A stretch of DNA of 64,000 bases from Mycobacterium sp. 852014-52450_SCH5900713 (GCF_001667075.1 NZ_LZIL01000065.1:1-64000); one strand, 5' to 3'; positions 32,004 through 41,872 are shown, numbered from the stretch's first letter. Translations and numbers: made by a program. Notes: generated by a model from the letters alone, not told the origin.

Positions 32004-34463
32004 CTAGTCGCCGACCGGCTCCTGGAGCACTTCGACCGTGGGGCCGCCCAACACGGCGAGCAGGTTCTGCTCGATCGCGGCTCGCGCGTCGTGCTCGCCG
32101 TGCGCCGGCACCGTCACGCAGAAGACGTCGGCGGCGGTCGAGCCGAACGTGTTGACCTTGGCCCAGACGATGTCGGACCCCGCGCGTTCCAGCGCACGGG
32201 TCAACAGCGCGAGCAGACCCAGCCGATCCATGGCCCGGACCTCGAAGATCAACTGGCCGGCGGTCGTCGCGTCGAGCCACAGGATGCGCGGCGGGGCGGT
32301 AGACCGGGTGACGGGCACCCCGGCCTGAATCTCGCCGGCCCGGGCCGTCGCGGCGCTGACCGCGTCGCTGTCGCGTCTTTCCAGCGTGCCGAGGATGTCG
32401 AGGTCGCCGGCCAGGGCACCGTTGAATTGCTGGCGCAGTAAGCCTGATTCGGGCGGCGAGCCGAACACCGGCGACGCGACGAACTCGACGATCGCCACGC
32501 CGTCGTGAATGTTGGCCAACGCCGAATGGATACGCAGGGAGTTCACCGCCAGCACTGCCGCTGCTTTCGAAACCAGCCCGCGCTGGTTCGGCGCGAGCAT
32601 CACCGCGGTCAAGCGCTCCCGGTCACCGGGGTGCAGCTCCACGTGCACGCCGCGGCCAGCCGCCAGCGAAAGATAGTGGGGCGCAATCGGTTCGGCCTCC
32701 GGCAGCGGCTCGCCCGCCATCACCAGCCGGCAGCGACGGACCAAGTCGTCGATCAACGACGCCTTCCAGTCGCTCCACACCCCGGGACCGGTGGACTTCG
32801 AATCCGCCTCGGCCAGTGCGTGCAGGAGTTCGAGCAGTTGCGGGTCGCCGCGCAGGGCCGCGGCCACCGACTCGATGGTCTTGGGATCGTTGAGATCGCT
32901 TCGGGTGGCCGTGATCGGCAGCAGGAGGTGGTGGCGGACCATTCCCGCGAGCGTGTCGGTGTCCTGGGCCGACAGCCCCAGCCGGTTGCCGATCGGGATC
33001 GTCAATTCCGCGCCGAGCACACAGTGGTCCGTGCCGCGCCCCTTGCCGATGTCGTGCAGCAGCGCGCCGAGGGCGAGCAGGTCAGATCGCGCCACGCGGG
33101 TGGTGAGCGGGGCCGCGTTGACAGTGGTTTCGACGATGTGCCGGTCGACGGTCCACTTGTGCGAGACGTCGCGCGGCGGAAGGTCGCGCACCGCATCCCA
33201 TTCCGGGAACAGTCGGCCCCACAGCCCGGTGCGGTCCAGGGACTCGATCGTGTTCACCGCCGTGGGCCCGGCCAGCAGCACGACCAGCAGGTCGTCCAGC
33301 GCCTCCCGCGGCCATGGCGAGGGTAAATCCGGGACGCTGTCGGCGAGTCGCTTGAGCGTGCCGGCGCCGATCGGCAGGCCGGTGTCCGCCGACGCGGCGG
33401 CGACTCGCAACACCAGGCCGGCATCGGTTTGGGGTTGGGCGTCGCGGGCGAGCACCACCTCGCCGTCGTACTCGACCACCCCCTCGTCCAGCGGTCGCCG
33501 CTTCGGGCGCCGCACCAGGGCGGTGAGGCCGCGTCGGGGCAGGGCGTTCTGCGCGGTCCGGAGCCCGGTTTCGGCGTGGTACGCGATGGTGCGGCTGACG
33601 CTGGAGAGCATGCGGGACAACGCAAATCGATCCCCGACGCCCAAGGCCGCACTGACCTCGTCGGCGAACTGAGCCAGCAGTTGGTCGAGTCCGCGCTTGG
33701 ATACCCGGTGCAGTTCTGTGCGGACATCGAGCAGCGTGAGGTACGCGGCGTTCAGCGATCCGCCGGGCGCGTCGGGATGACCCATGCCGTGGCGGTCGAT
33801 GAGCTGCGCGACGCCCAGCGCGTCGAGCAGTTGGACGTCGCGCAGGCCGCCGCGCCCCGACTTCAGATCCGGTTCGGCCCGCTGAGCGATTCGCCAACAC
33901 CGTTGCCAGCGTTCATATGTCATGGCGACGAGCTCGTCCATGCGGGACCGGATTGCGCTGCGCCACTGGCGTCGAGCCCCGTCGATCAGCTCCGCCGACA
34001 GGCGCTCGTCCCCGGCGATGTGGCGGGCGTCCAGCATGCCCAGCGCGGCCACCAGGTCGCTGTTGGCGACGCCGAGGGCCCCGGACACCGATCGCACGCT
34101 GTGGTCGAGCCTGACGTTGGCGTCCCACAGCGGATACCACAATCCGTCGGCGACCCGCTGCAATTGGGTATCAGACTTGTTGTCGTGCAACAGCATTAGA
34201 TCGAGATCGGAATACGGCAACAGCTCGCGGCGGCCCACACCACCGACCCCGACGACCGCGAAACCGCTACCGTCGGCGATGCCGATCTCGCCGGCCTTGG
34301 CGACCAGCCAGGATTCATGAAGCTCCAGCCAGGCTTTCCGGAGCTCCGCGGCGCCGAGGTGAGCGCCCTCCGACAGCAGTTGGCGCCGCGAGGCAGCCAA
34401 ATCGGCTGCCCCGCCGGCGCTTCCTGTCCCCGCTTCAGATGACCTGTCGGATGGGCTTGTCAT
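32004..34463 (-). CDS. glnD: PII nucleotidyltransferase/deadenylylase GlnD
   Basis: 819 residues in four modules: nucleotidyltransferase (GVGGVGRRELLPYSDLDLM, 72-90), GlnD-type helical linker, HD domain (ALLHDIGKGRGTDH), and two C-terminal ACT domains that sense glutamine. It modifies the PII protein according to nitrogen status; in actinobacteria the modification is adenylylation. Adjacent to glnB and amt on the same strand, it completes the nitrogen-sensing operon. It matches Rv2918c. Confidence 0.97.
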   Translation of the reverse strand: MTSPSDRSSEAGTGSAGGAADLAASRRQLLSEGAHLGAAELRKAWLELHESWLVAKAGEIGIADGSGFAVVGVGGVGRRELLPYSDLDLMLLHDNKSDTQLQRVADGLWYPLWDANVRLDHSVRSVSGALGVANSDLVAALGMLDARHIAGDERLSAELIDGARRQWRSAIRSRMDELVAMTYERWQRCWRIAQRAEPDLKSGRGGLRDVQLLDALGVAQLIDRHGMGHPDAPGGSLNAAYLTLLDVRTELHRVSKRGLDQLLAQFADEVSAALGVGDRFALSRMLSSVSRTIAYHAETGLRTAQNALPRRGLTALVRRPKRRPLDEGVVEYDGEVVLARDAQPQTDAGLVLRVAAASADTGLPIGAGTLKRLADSVPDLPSPWPREALDDLLVVLLAGPTAVNTIESLDRTGLWGRLFPEWDAVRDLPPRDVSHKWTVDRHIVETTVNAAPLTTRVARSDLLALGALLHDIGKGRGTDHCVLGAELTIPIGNRLGLSAQDTDTLAGMVRHHLLLPITATRSDLNDPKTIESVAAALRGDPQLLELLHALAEADSKSTGPGVWSDWKASLIDDLVRRCRLVMAGEPLPEAEPIAPHYLSLAAGRGVHVELHPGDRERLTAVMLAPNQRGLVSKAAAVLAVNSLRIHSALANIHDGVAIVEFVASPVFGSPPESGLLRQQFNGALAGDLDILGTLERRDSDAVSAATARAGEIQAGVPVTRSTAPPRILWLDATTAGQLIFEVRAMDRLGLLALLTRALERAGSDIVWAKVNTFGSTAADVFCVTVPAHGEHDARAAIEQNLLAVLGGPTVEVLQEPVGD

Positions 34464-34509
34464 ACCCTCCCGGCCCGTCCGGCCTGGTTCAGCAATGTGC
34501 GGCTAGGAG

Positions 34510-34848
34510 TCAGAGGGCATCGGTTCCGCGTTCACCCGTGCGCACGCGCACAATGGTTTCCACGGGGGTTACCCAGACCTTGCCGTCACCGATCTTGCCG
34601 GTGCGCGCCGCCCGGACGATGCTGTCCACGACCTTGTCCACGATGGAATCGTCGACCACCACCTCGATCCGCACCTTCGGCACGAAATCCACCGAGTATT
34701 CAGCACCCCGGTAAACCTCGGTGTGGCCCTTCTGCCGCCCGTACCCCTGGATTTCGCTGACCGTCATGCCCAGGACGCCCGCGTCCTCGAGGCTGGTCTT
34801 CACGTCATCGAGGGTGAACGGCTTCACAATTGCGGTGACTAGCTTCAT
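34510..34848 (-). CDS. glnB: Nitrogen regulatory protein PII
   Basis: A 112-residue PII protein. The T-loop YGRQKGHTEVYRGAEY carries Tyr51, the residue modified by GlnD; the B-loop TGKIGDGKVWV binds ATP and 2-oxoglutarate. In nitrogen excess, PII trimers plug the Amt channel. Its ATG overlaps the amt stop by 4 bp, so synthesis is coupled to the transporter. Functionally a GlnK-type PII; named glnB in mycobacteria. Confidence 0.97.
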   Translation of the reverse strand: MKLVTAIVKPFTLDDVKTSLEDAGVLGMTVSEIQGYGRQKGHTEVYRGAEYSVDFVPKVRIEVVVDDSIVDKVVDSIVRAARTGKIGDGKVWVTPVETIVRVRTGERGTDAL

Positions 34849-36284
34849 GCCTGCTCTGCCTCCACTTTGTCGCCCACTCGGTCCTCCTCCAGGCCGTTGC
34901 GGTCCTCCAGGGGAACCCGCGCCGCCGGAAGAACGGATCCCTGCCCACCGATCGTTCCGAAATCGTACGCGCTCTCCGCGTGCTCAGACTCGTCGATGCC
35001 GGTTGATTCTTCCTCGGCGTCGACACGCAACCCGATCGTGTACTTCAGGATCAAAGCCAAGATCAGCGTGACGATGCCGGAGTAGAAGAGGACGGCGAAG
35101 GCGCCGACCGCCTGCCGCTCCAGCTGGGCCCAGCCGCCGCCGTAGAACAACCCCTTCGACACCCCGGCCACCCCGTTGATCGCGGTGGACTCCGGCGCGG
35201 CGAGCAGGCCGACCAGCAAGGTGCCCGCCAGACCGCCGACCATGTGCACCCCGACCACGTCGAGCGAGTCGTCGAAGCCGAACCGGAATTTCAGCCCGAC
35301 CGCCAGCGCGCACACCACTCCGGCCACCGCGCCGACGACGATCGCGCCCAGGATGTTGACCGACGAGCAGGACGGTGTGATGGCGACCAGTCCGGCGACG
35401 ATGCCGGACGCCGCTCCCAGCGTCGTGGGTTTCCCGTCGCGGATGCGCTCGGTCAGCAGCCACGCGAGCATGCCCGTGGCCGTGGCGACCGTGGTGGTCA
35501 TGAACGTCGCTCCGGCGGACCCGTTCGAACTGGTCGCCGAACCGGCGTTGAATCCGAACCAGCCGAACCACAGCAAGCCTGCGCCGAGCATCACGAACGG
35601 CAGGTTGTGCGGCCGGAACAGCGTGGTGGGCCACCCGCGGCGCTTGCCCAGGACGATCGCCAGCGCCAGGCCGGCCACACCGGAGTTGATATGGACCGCC
35701 GTCCCTCCGGCGAAGTCGATGGCGTGCAGCTTGTTGTTGATCCAGCCACCGTGCTCAGACGCGAAGCCGTCGGCGGCGAAGACCCAGTGTGCGACCGGGA
35801 AGTAGACCAGCGTCGCCCACAGCCCGGCGAACACCAGCCACGCGGTGAACTTGAGCCGATCGGCCACCGCGCCCGAGATCAGCGCGACGGTGATGATCGC
35901 GAACATCAGCTGGAAGGCCACGAACACCGTCGCGGGCATGGTGCCGGCCAACGGGATGTCCACCTGCGTGACGCCCTTGCTCGGGTCCGCCTTGACGGCG
36001 TTGCCGCCGATGAGCTTCGCCAGGCCCCAGTAATCGGTCGGATTACCCACGACGCCGCCCCGGTCGTCACCGAACGACATCGAGTAGCCGTAGAGCACCC
36101 AGAGCACCGTCACGACGCCCATGGCGCTGATGCTCATCATGATCATGTTGAGCACGCTTCTGGTGCGCACCATGCCGCCGTAGAAGAACGCAAGACCTGG
36201 CGTCATCAACAGCACTAGCGCGGAACTCGCCAACATCCAGGCGGTATCGCCGGTATCTGGTTGGCCCAATTGCGGGAATGCCAC
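34845..36284 (-). CDS. amt: Ammonium transporter Amt
   Basis: 479 residues from GTG 36284, with GGAGGTGA upstream; the open frame to 36449 adds a non-conserved N-terminus. Eleven membrane segments are expected. Family signatures include FFYGGMVR, DFAGGTAVHINSG and GVHMVGG. The cytoplasmic C-terminal tail of about 70 residues is the PII-binding region. GlnR-like boxes lie 75-112 bp upstream. It matches Rv2920c; operon amt-glnB-glnD. Confidence 0.97.
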   Translation of the reverse strand: MAFPQLGQPDTGDTAWMLASSALVLLMTPGLAFFYGGMVRTRSVLNMIMMSISAMGVVTVLWVLYGYSMSFGDDRGGVVGNPTDYWGLAKLIGGNAVKADPSKGVTQVDIPLAGTMPATVFVAFQLMFAIITVALISGAVADRLKFTAWLVFAGLWATLVYFPVAHWVFAADGFASEHGGWINNKLHAIDFAGGTAVHINSGVAGLALAIVLGKRRGWPTTLFRPHNLPFVMLGAGLLWFGWFGFNAGSATSSNGSAGATFMTTTVATATGMLAWLLTERIRDGKPTTLGAASGIVAGLVAITPSCSSVNILGAIVVGAVAGVVCALAVGLKFRFGFDDSLDVVGVHMVGGLAGTLLVGLLAAPESTAINGVAGVSKGLFYGGGWAQLERQAVGAFAVLFYSGIVTLILALILKYTIGLRVDAEEESTGIDESEHAESAYDFGTIGGQGSVLPAARVPLEDRNGLEEDRVGDKVEAEQA

Positions 36285-36357
36285 TCGCTCACCTCCGGTC
36301 GGACATGAATGGCCGGCAGGCGACGCCTGTGGCCTGCGAGAACCATGCGCAATTGTT

Positions 36358-36396
36358 GTTTCCGCAGTGGGGCCGCCGTGTTTCGGCGGTATTAAC
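36358..36396 (-). promoter_or_regulatory. Candidate GlnR operator upstream of amt
   Basis: On the minus strand two GAAAC boxes (36384-36380 and 36362-36358) are spaced exactly 22 bp apart, the period of the actinobacterial GlnR operator (gTnAc-n6-GaAAc repeated). The first is preceded 6 nt upstream by TTAAT, a partial a-box; the second a-box is poor. GlnR activates amt-glnB-glnD in nitrogen limitation in related bacteria. Confidence 0.5.
36373..36389 (-). terminator. Hairpin between ftsY and amt
   Basis: CCGCCG-TGTTT-CGGCGG forms a perfect 6-bp GC stem, 32 bp after the ftsY stop on the transcribed (minus) strand. There is no U-run, which is usual for mycobacterial intrinsic terminators. It overlaps the candidate GlnR boxes. 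Confidence 0.45.
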
Positions 36397-36420
36397 GTCC
36401 GGCTCGCCCTGTAAGGGGTT

Positions 36421-37731
36421 TCAGCCGAGCAGGGCGTCGACGAAGGCACCCGGCTCGAACGGCGCCAGATCGTCGGGACCCTCCCCGAGCCCGACCAGCT
36501 TCACCGGTACCCCGAGTTCCTGTTGGACGCGGAATACGATGCCGCCCTTGGCCGTACCGTCCAGCTTGGTCAGCACGGCGCCGGTGATCTCGACGACCTC
36601 GGCGAAGACCCGCGCCTGGGCCAGGCCGTTCTGCCCGATGGTGGCGTCGAGCACCAGCAGCACCTCGTCGACCGCGGCGCGTCGTGTTACCACGCGTTTA
36701 ACCTTGTCGAGCTCGTCCATCAGCCCGACCTTGGTGTGCAGCCGGCCGGCGGTGTCGATGAGCACCACGTCGGCGCCCGAGGCGATGCCCTTGTCGACGG
36801 CGTCGAACGCCACCGATGCCGGGTCGGCGCCTTCGGGCCCGCGTACTACCTCCGCGCCCACGCGGGACGCCCAGGTTTGCAGTTGATCGGCCGCCGCGGC
36901 CCGGAAGGTGTCGGCGGCGCCGAGCACGACACGACGTCCGTCGGCCACCAGCACCCGGGCCAATTTGCCTACGGTGGTGGTCTTTCCGGTGCCGTTCACA
37001 CCGACGACCAGCAGCACCGACGGGTGGTCATCGTGCGGCAGCGCGCGGATCGAGCGGTCCATGTCGGGGTGCAGCTCCCGGATCAGCACGTCGCGCAGTA
37101 CGGCCTTCGCGTCGGCTTCGGTGCGCACATCGCTGCCGGCCAGGCGGGCGCGCAGCTGCGCCATCACCGACTCGGTGACCACCGGGCCGAGGTCGGCGAC
37201 CAGCAGGGTGTCCTCGACGTCCTGCCAAGCGTCTTCGTCCAGGTCGCCGCCGCCGATCAGGCCCAGCACGCTGCGTCCCAACGCGTTCTGCGACCTGGCC
37301 AGCCGGCCGCGAAGGCGCTCGAGGCGGCCTTCGGGCGGCGCGATGGCCTCGATCTCGGGGGCCGCTGGTGGCGGCTCGGCGGCCGGCGGCGTGGGCGCCG
37401 GTGCTACCGGCGGTGCGGCGGGGGTCTCCAGCGTCTCCGGTTCGGGGAGCTCGACCTCCGAGATGGTGCGCCGCGGCGCGTCGCGAGGAATGGTGGCGTC
37501 GTCGCCCACCGCGGGCAGGCCCGTGGTGTCGAGCCGATCGGCGGTTGCGGTCTGGCTGAAGGTGATGCCCGACGACGCGGTGTAGCCGCCCGAGCGGTCG
37601 ATCGCGCCGGGCTCCGGCTTGGCCGTGAAGGTGATCTGCCGGCGGCGGTACCGCACCAGCCCCAGGACCAGCGCCGCGACGACAACCAGGACAGCGACGA
37701 CCGCGATGGCGATCCAAAGACCTTGGGACAC
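36421..37731 (-). CDS. ftsY: Signal recognition particle receptor FtsY
   Basis: A 436-residue SRP receptor. An N-terminal membrane segment (residues 4-27, IAIAVVAVLVVVAALVLGLV) anchors it; a Pro/Glu-rich acidic A domain follows (about 40-130). The NG domain has GVNGTGKTTTVGK, DTAGRLHTK and TKLDGTAKGG. It forms the targeting complex with Ffh at the membrane. It lies downstream of smc on the same strand (54-bp gap). It matches Rv2921c. Confidence 0.97.
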   Translation of the reverse strand: MSQGLWIAIAVVAVLVVVAALVLGLVRYRRRQITFTAKPEPGAIDRSGGYTASSGITFSQTATADRLDTTGLPAVGDDATIPRDAPRRTISEVELPEPETLETPAAPPVAPAPTPPAAEPPPAAPEIEAIAPPEGRLERLRGRLARSQNALGRSVLGLIGGGDLDEDAWQDVEDTLLVADLGPVVTESVMAQLRARLAGSDVRTEADAKAVLRDVLIRELHPDMDRSIRALPHDDHPSVLLVVGVNGTGKTTTVGKLARVLVADGRRVVLGAADTFRAAAADQLQTWASRVGAEVVRGPEGADPASVAFDAVDKGIASGADVVLIDTAGRLHTKVGLMDELDKVKRVVTRRAAVDEVLLVLDATIGQNGLAQARVFAEVVEITGAVLTKLDGTAKGGIVFRVQQELGVPVKLVGLGEGPDDLAPFEPGAFVDALLG

Positions 37732-37785
37732 GGTGACATTGTTTCAGGGGCGCGACGCCGCGCGGTCGGCGCGGGGTCTACGCCG

Positions 37786-40700
37786 CTACGAAGACTGCGA
37801 GACCAGCTGCTCCACCTGCTGCCCGCGCATCCGCTGTGAGATCACCGCGGTGATGCCGTCGCCCTGCATGGTCACGCCGTACAGCGCGTCGGCGACCTCC
37901 ATCGTCGGCTTCTGGTGCGTGATGATGATCAGCTGCGACCGGGCCCTCAGCAGCTCGAACAGGCTGATCAGCCGGCGCAGGTTGGTGTCGTCGAGCGCGG
38001 CCTCCACCTCGTCCATGATGTAGAACGGCGACGGACGGGCGCGGAAGATGGCCACCAGCATCGCCACCGCGGTCAGCGCCTTCTCGCCACCGGACAGCAA
38101 CGAGAGCCGGGTGATCTTCTTGCCGGGCGGACGGGCCTCCACCTCGATGCCGGTGGTGAGCATGTCGTCCGGATCGGTGAGCCGCAGCCGGCCCTCGCCG
38201 CCGGGGAACAGCACCGTGAAGACTTCCCGGAATTCGCGTTCCACGTCGACGAAGGCATCGCTGAACACCTGCAGGATGCGGGCATCGACGTCGGCGACGA
38301 CGTCCAGCAGGTCCTTGCGGGCGGCCTTGACGTCCTCGAGCTGGGTGGACAGGAAGTTGTAGCGCTCCTCCAGCGCGGCGAACTCCTCCAGCGCCAGCGG
38401 GTTGACCCGGCCCAGCTCCGCGAGTTCCCGCTCGGCGCGTTTCGCGCGCCGCTCCTGGGTGGCCCGGTCGTACGGCATCGGAGCGGGCGCGACCACTTGC
38501 TCACCGCGTTCGCGCGCCTGCTCGAATTCGGCCATCTCGAGCTCGGTGGGCGGCAGGGCCACGTCCGGCCCGTACTCGGCGATCAGGTCGGGCGGCGCCA
38601 TTCCGAACTGCTCGAGCACCATCTGTTCCAGCTGCTCGATGCGCATGGCCGCCTGCGCGTTGGCCACCTCATCCCGGTGCAGCGAGTCGGTGAGGGTGGC
38701 CACCCGGGCGCTCAACACGTTCACCTCTTCGCGCACCGCCGCCATCGCCGTCGCGCGCTCCTGGCGTTCGGCCGCCAGCGCGTCGCGGATCTTCGACGCC
38801 GCCGCGACCACCCTGTCCAGCCGCTGCGCCAGCAGCCGGCCGGAGTCGGCCACCGCGGCGGCCACGGCGGCCGCGCGCAGCCGCGCCTCGCGCGCCTGTT
38901 GGGCCCGCAGCCGTGCCTCGCGTTCGGCGGCCGCGGCACGGCGCAGCGAATCCGCGCGCCCGCGCACCGCATTGGCCCGCTCCTCGGCGGTCCGCACCGC
39001 CAGCCGGGCCTCCACCTCGGCGCTGCGGGCGGCCTCCGCGGCGGCGGCGATCCGCTGGCGGACCTCCGCATGGGTGGGTTCTTCGGCGTCCGAGTGCTGC
39101 GTCTGTTGAGCGTTGCGCAGCCGGTTTTCCAGCTCGGTGACTTCCTCGAGCGTCTGCGCGCGACCGGATTCGAGCTCCTCGCGCTGCCGCAGCAGCCTGC
39201 TCCACTCGTCTTCGGTCGTGCGGGCCTCCTGCCCGAGCCGGCCCAGCTGCTCGTACATCGCCGAGATCGCGGTGTCGGACTCGTTCAGCGCGGCCAATGC
39301 CTGTTCGGCGGAGTCCTGGCGCGCGGCCTGCTCGGTCAGCGCGCCCGAGAGCGCCGCGGTCAACTGGGCGACCTGCGACTCCGCGGCGGCCAGCTCGCTG
39401 CCGGCCTTGTCGATTTCCGAAGTCACCTCGAGCGTGGACAGCTTGCGGTCGGAGCCCCCGCTCACCCAGCCCGCGCCGACCAGGTCGCCGTCGAGCGTGA
39501 CCGCGCGCAACTGCGGCCGCGTCGCCACCAGTTCGAGCGCCTGATCCAGGTCGTCGACCACCGCGACCCGCGAGAGCATCGCCGTGATGGCACCGCGAAG
39601 CCGCGCGGGCGCCTCGATCAGGTCCAGCGCCCATAAGGCGGTGCCCGGCAGGGCGTCGCGCGCCGCCTGGTGGTCGGCGGGCCAGTCACCGAGCACCAGC
39701 GCCGCGCGGCCGCCATCGGCCTGTTTGAGGGCGGCGACGGCGGACCGGGCCGCCCCGAAGCTTTCGGCGGCCAGCGCGTCGGCCGCCGATCCCAGCACAG
39801 CCGCCAGCGCCGCCTCGTAGCCGGAGCGGACTTTGACCAGCTTAGCGATTGGCCCGAAAAGCCCGGCCTGAGAATGATTTTCGGTAAGCCAGGCCGCGCC
39901 GTCCTTGCGCTCCAGCCCGACCGACAGCGCGTCGATGCGGGCCCGCAGCGAGGCCACCCGGCGTTCGGCGTCGCGTTCGGCGGATTGCAGTTCGGCGACG
40001 CGTGCGTCGGCCAACCGCAACGCGGCGACGGTGCGCTCGTGGTGCTCGTCCAGACCCACCTCGCCCTGGTCGAGTTCGCCGACGCGGCTCTGCACGGTTT
40101 CGAATTCCGCCTTGGACTGCTGCGCGCGGCTGGCGGCCTGTTCGATGCGTTCGGACAGCCGGGCGACGCTGTCGTCGATCGATTCGACCCGCGCCCGCAT
40201 GGTCTCCACCTGACCGGCCAGCCGCGCCAGGCCTTCCCGCCGGTCCGCCTCGGCCCGCACAGCAGCGAGGTGAGCCCGGTCGGCCTCGGCGGCCTCGCGT
40301 TCACGTTCGCCCAGTTCGGCGCGGGCGGCATCGAGCCGCTTGCGCGTCTCGGCCAATTCGGCCAGCAATTGCTGCTCGGCGACGGCCACCCGCTCGGCCT
40401 CGGCTTCCAGCTCTTCCGGCTTTCTGGGGTCGGTGTCGCTGGGCGGCGCGGGTTCGGTGTCGAGATGGTGCGTGCGTTCGCTGGCGATGCGGACCGTCGC
40501 GGCCACCCGTTCGGCCAGCGCGGACAGCCCGAACCAGGTGTGCTGCACGGATTCGGCGCGAACCGACAGTTCGGTCACCGCCGCCTCGTGCGCGGTGAGC
40601 TCCTCGGACGCCACGGCCAGGCGGGCGGCGGCCTCGTCGTGCTCGCGGCGGATGGCCGCCTCGGCCTCGAAGATGGCGTCGCGCTGCACCTGCCGGCTGA

Positions 40701-41403
40701 CCAGGTCGTCGGCCGCCAGGCGCAACCGGGCGTCACGCAGGTCGGCCTGGATGGTCTGGGCGCGACGGGCCACCTCGGCCTGGCGGCCCAGCGGTTTGAG
40801 CTGGCGGCGCAGCTCGGTGGTCAGATCGGTGAGCCGGGCCAGGTTCGCCGACATCGCGTCGAGTTTGCGGAGGGCCTTCTCCTTGCGCTTGCGGTGCTTG
40901 AGCACGCCGGCGGCCTCTTCGATGAAGGCGCGACGGTCTTCGGGTCGCGACTGCAGGATCTCGTCGAGCTTGCCCTGCCCCACGATGACGTGCATCTCGC
41001 GGCCGATCCCGGAATCGCTCAGCAGCTCCTGCACGTCCATCAAACGGCAACTGGCGCCGTTGATTTCGTATTCGCTGGCGCCGTCACGGAACATCCGGCG
41101 GGTGATCGACACCTCCGAGTATTCGATCGGCAGCGCATTGTCGGAGTTGTCGATGGTGACCGTGACTTCGGCGCGGCCCAGTGGGGCCCGCGACGAGGTG
41201 CCGGCGAAGATGACGTCTTCCATCTTGCCGCCGCGCAGGGTCTTTGCTCCCTGCTCCCCCATCACCCAGGCCAGGGCGTCGACGACGTTGGATTTGCCGG
41301 AACCGTTGGGCCCGACGACCGCGGTGATGCCCGGCTCGAAACGCAGAGTCGTCGGCGATGCGAAGGACTTGAAGCCCTTCAGCGTCAGACTCTTGAGGTA
41401 CAC
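37786..41403 (-). CDS. smc: Chromosome partition protein SMC
   Basis: A 1205-residue condensin ATPase. Walker A GPNGSGKSN is at 31-39; long coiled coils follow, interrupted by a hinge at about 510-640 (with GAGWVSGG); the C-terminal head has signature LLSGGEKALTAVAM and Walker B FYIMDEVEAALDD. It compacts and segregates the chromosome with ScpA/ScpB. Length is normal. It is downstream of acyP across a 175-bp gap with a strong palindrome. Confidence 0.98.
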   Translation of the reverse strand: MYLKSLTLKGFKSFASPTTLRFEPGITAVVGPNGSGKSNVVDALAWVMGEQGAKTLRGGKMEDVIFAGTSSRAPLGRAEVTVTIDNSDNALPIEYSEVSITRRMFRDGASEYEINGASCRLMDVQELLSDSGIGREMHVIVGQGKLDEILQSRPEDRRAFIEEAAGVLKHRKRKEKALRKLDAMSANLARLTDLTTELRRQLKPLGRQAEVARRAQTIQADLRDARLRLAADDLVSRQVQRDAIFEAEAAIRREHDEAAARLAVASEELTAHEAAVTELSVRAESVQHTWFGLSALAERVAATVRIASERTHHLDTEPAPPSDTDPRKPEELEAEAERVAVAEQQLLAELAETRKRLDAARAELGEREREAAEADRAHLAAVRAEADRREGLARLAGQVETMRARVESIDDSVARLSERIEQAASRAQQSKAEFETVQSRVGELDQGEVGLDEHHERTVAALRLADARVAELQSAERDAERRVASLRARIDALSVGLERKDGAAWLTENHSQAGLFGPIAKLVKVRSGYEAALAAVLGSAADALAAESFGAARSAVAALKQADGGRAALVLGDWPADHQAARDALPGTALWALDLIEAPARLRGAITAMLSRVAVVDDLDQALELVATRPQLRAVTLDGDLVGAGWVSGGSDRKLSTLEVTSEIDKAGSELAAAESQVAQLTAALSGALTEQAARQDSAEQALAALNESDTAISAMYEQLGRLGQEARTTEDEWSRLLRQREELESGRAQTLEEVTELENRLRNAQQTQHSDAEEPTHAEVRQRIAAAAEAARSAEVEARLAVRTAEERANAVRGRADSLRRAAAAEREARLRAQQAREARLRAAAVAAAVADSGRLLAQRLDRVVAAASKIRDALAAERQERATAMAAVREEVNVLSARVATLTDSLHRDEVANAQAAMRIEQLEQMVLEQFGMAPPDLIAEYGPDVALPPTELEMAEFEQARERGEQVVAPAPMPYDRATQERRAKRAERELAELGRVNPLALEEFAALEERYNFLSTQLEDVKAARKDLLDVVADVDARILQVFSDAFVDVEREFREVFTVLFPGGEGRLRLTDPDDMLTTGIEVEARPPGKKITRLSLLSGGEKALTAVAMLVAIFRARPSPFYIMDEVEAALDDTNLRRLISLFELLRARSQLIIITHQKPTMEVADALYGVTMQGDGITAVISQRMRGQQVEQLVSQSS

Positions 41404-41548
41404 GGCGAGCCAGACTACCGCTCAAATCGCCCGTGCCACCCTCACCGAGGGGTGTCGCCGGGGTCGAAATACAGCCGCCGAACACAGTCGACGCACTGGC
41501 CACAGTGACCACATCAGTCACGGGAACGGAAGCGAATCCCGGAGCCGA

Positions 41549-41576
41549 AACGTGATAGCGCCGGCGCTATCACGTT
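41549..41576 (-). terminator. 28-bp perfect palindrome 3' of acyP
   Basis: The left arm AACGTGATAGCGCC is followed directly by its exact inverse complement, giving a 14+14 perfect palindrome with no spacer. It starts 3 bp after the acyP stop on the minus strand. As RNA it would form a long stem, an I-shaped terminator without U-run; as DNA it could bind a dimeric regulator. Confidence 0.65.
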
Positions 41577-41578
41577 CG

Positions 41579-41872
41579 TCAGCGCTCGACGAAGCCTTCG
41601 TAACGTTCCTGCGGCTGCGACCAGTCGGCGACGACCTTCTCGACGCGGCCCGGCCTGGGCGGCCACGACTCGCCACCTTCCAGCAGGGCCAGCAGCTTCT
41701 CGCCGGCCTCCCGCGGACCCTGAGCGACCACCAGGACGCGGCCGTCGGCCTGGTTGGCCGCGTAGCCGGTCAGGCCCAACTCGAGCGCCCGACAGCGCGT
41801 CCACCAGCGAAAGCCGACGCCCTGGACCGTGCCGTGCACCCAGGCGGTGAGCCGGACGTCAGGATCCGACAT
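41579..41872 (-). CDS. acyP: Acylphosphatase
   Basis: 97 residues, the standard length. It hydrolyses carboxyl-phosphate bonds of acyl phosphates. The signature HGTVQGVGFRWW holds catalytic Arg; GYAANQADGRVLVVAQG holds catalytic Asn. Its start overlaps the OsmC gene's stop by 14 bp. It matches Rv2922A. Confidence 0.95.
   Translation of the reverse strand: MSDPDVRLTAWVHGTVQGVGFRWWTRCRALELGLTGYAANQADGRVLVVAQGPREAGEKLLALLEGGESWPPRPGRVEKVVADWSQPQERYEGFVER

Noticed and set aside
39670..41508. Long open frame (over 600 codons) on the plus strand opposite smc, and similar ones opposite recG, ffh, dprA and viuB
   Set aside because: These are antisense shadows caused by high GC in the third codon position; their translations are Arg/Gly/His-rich with no family signature, while the opposite strand holds well-conserved proteins.
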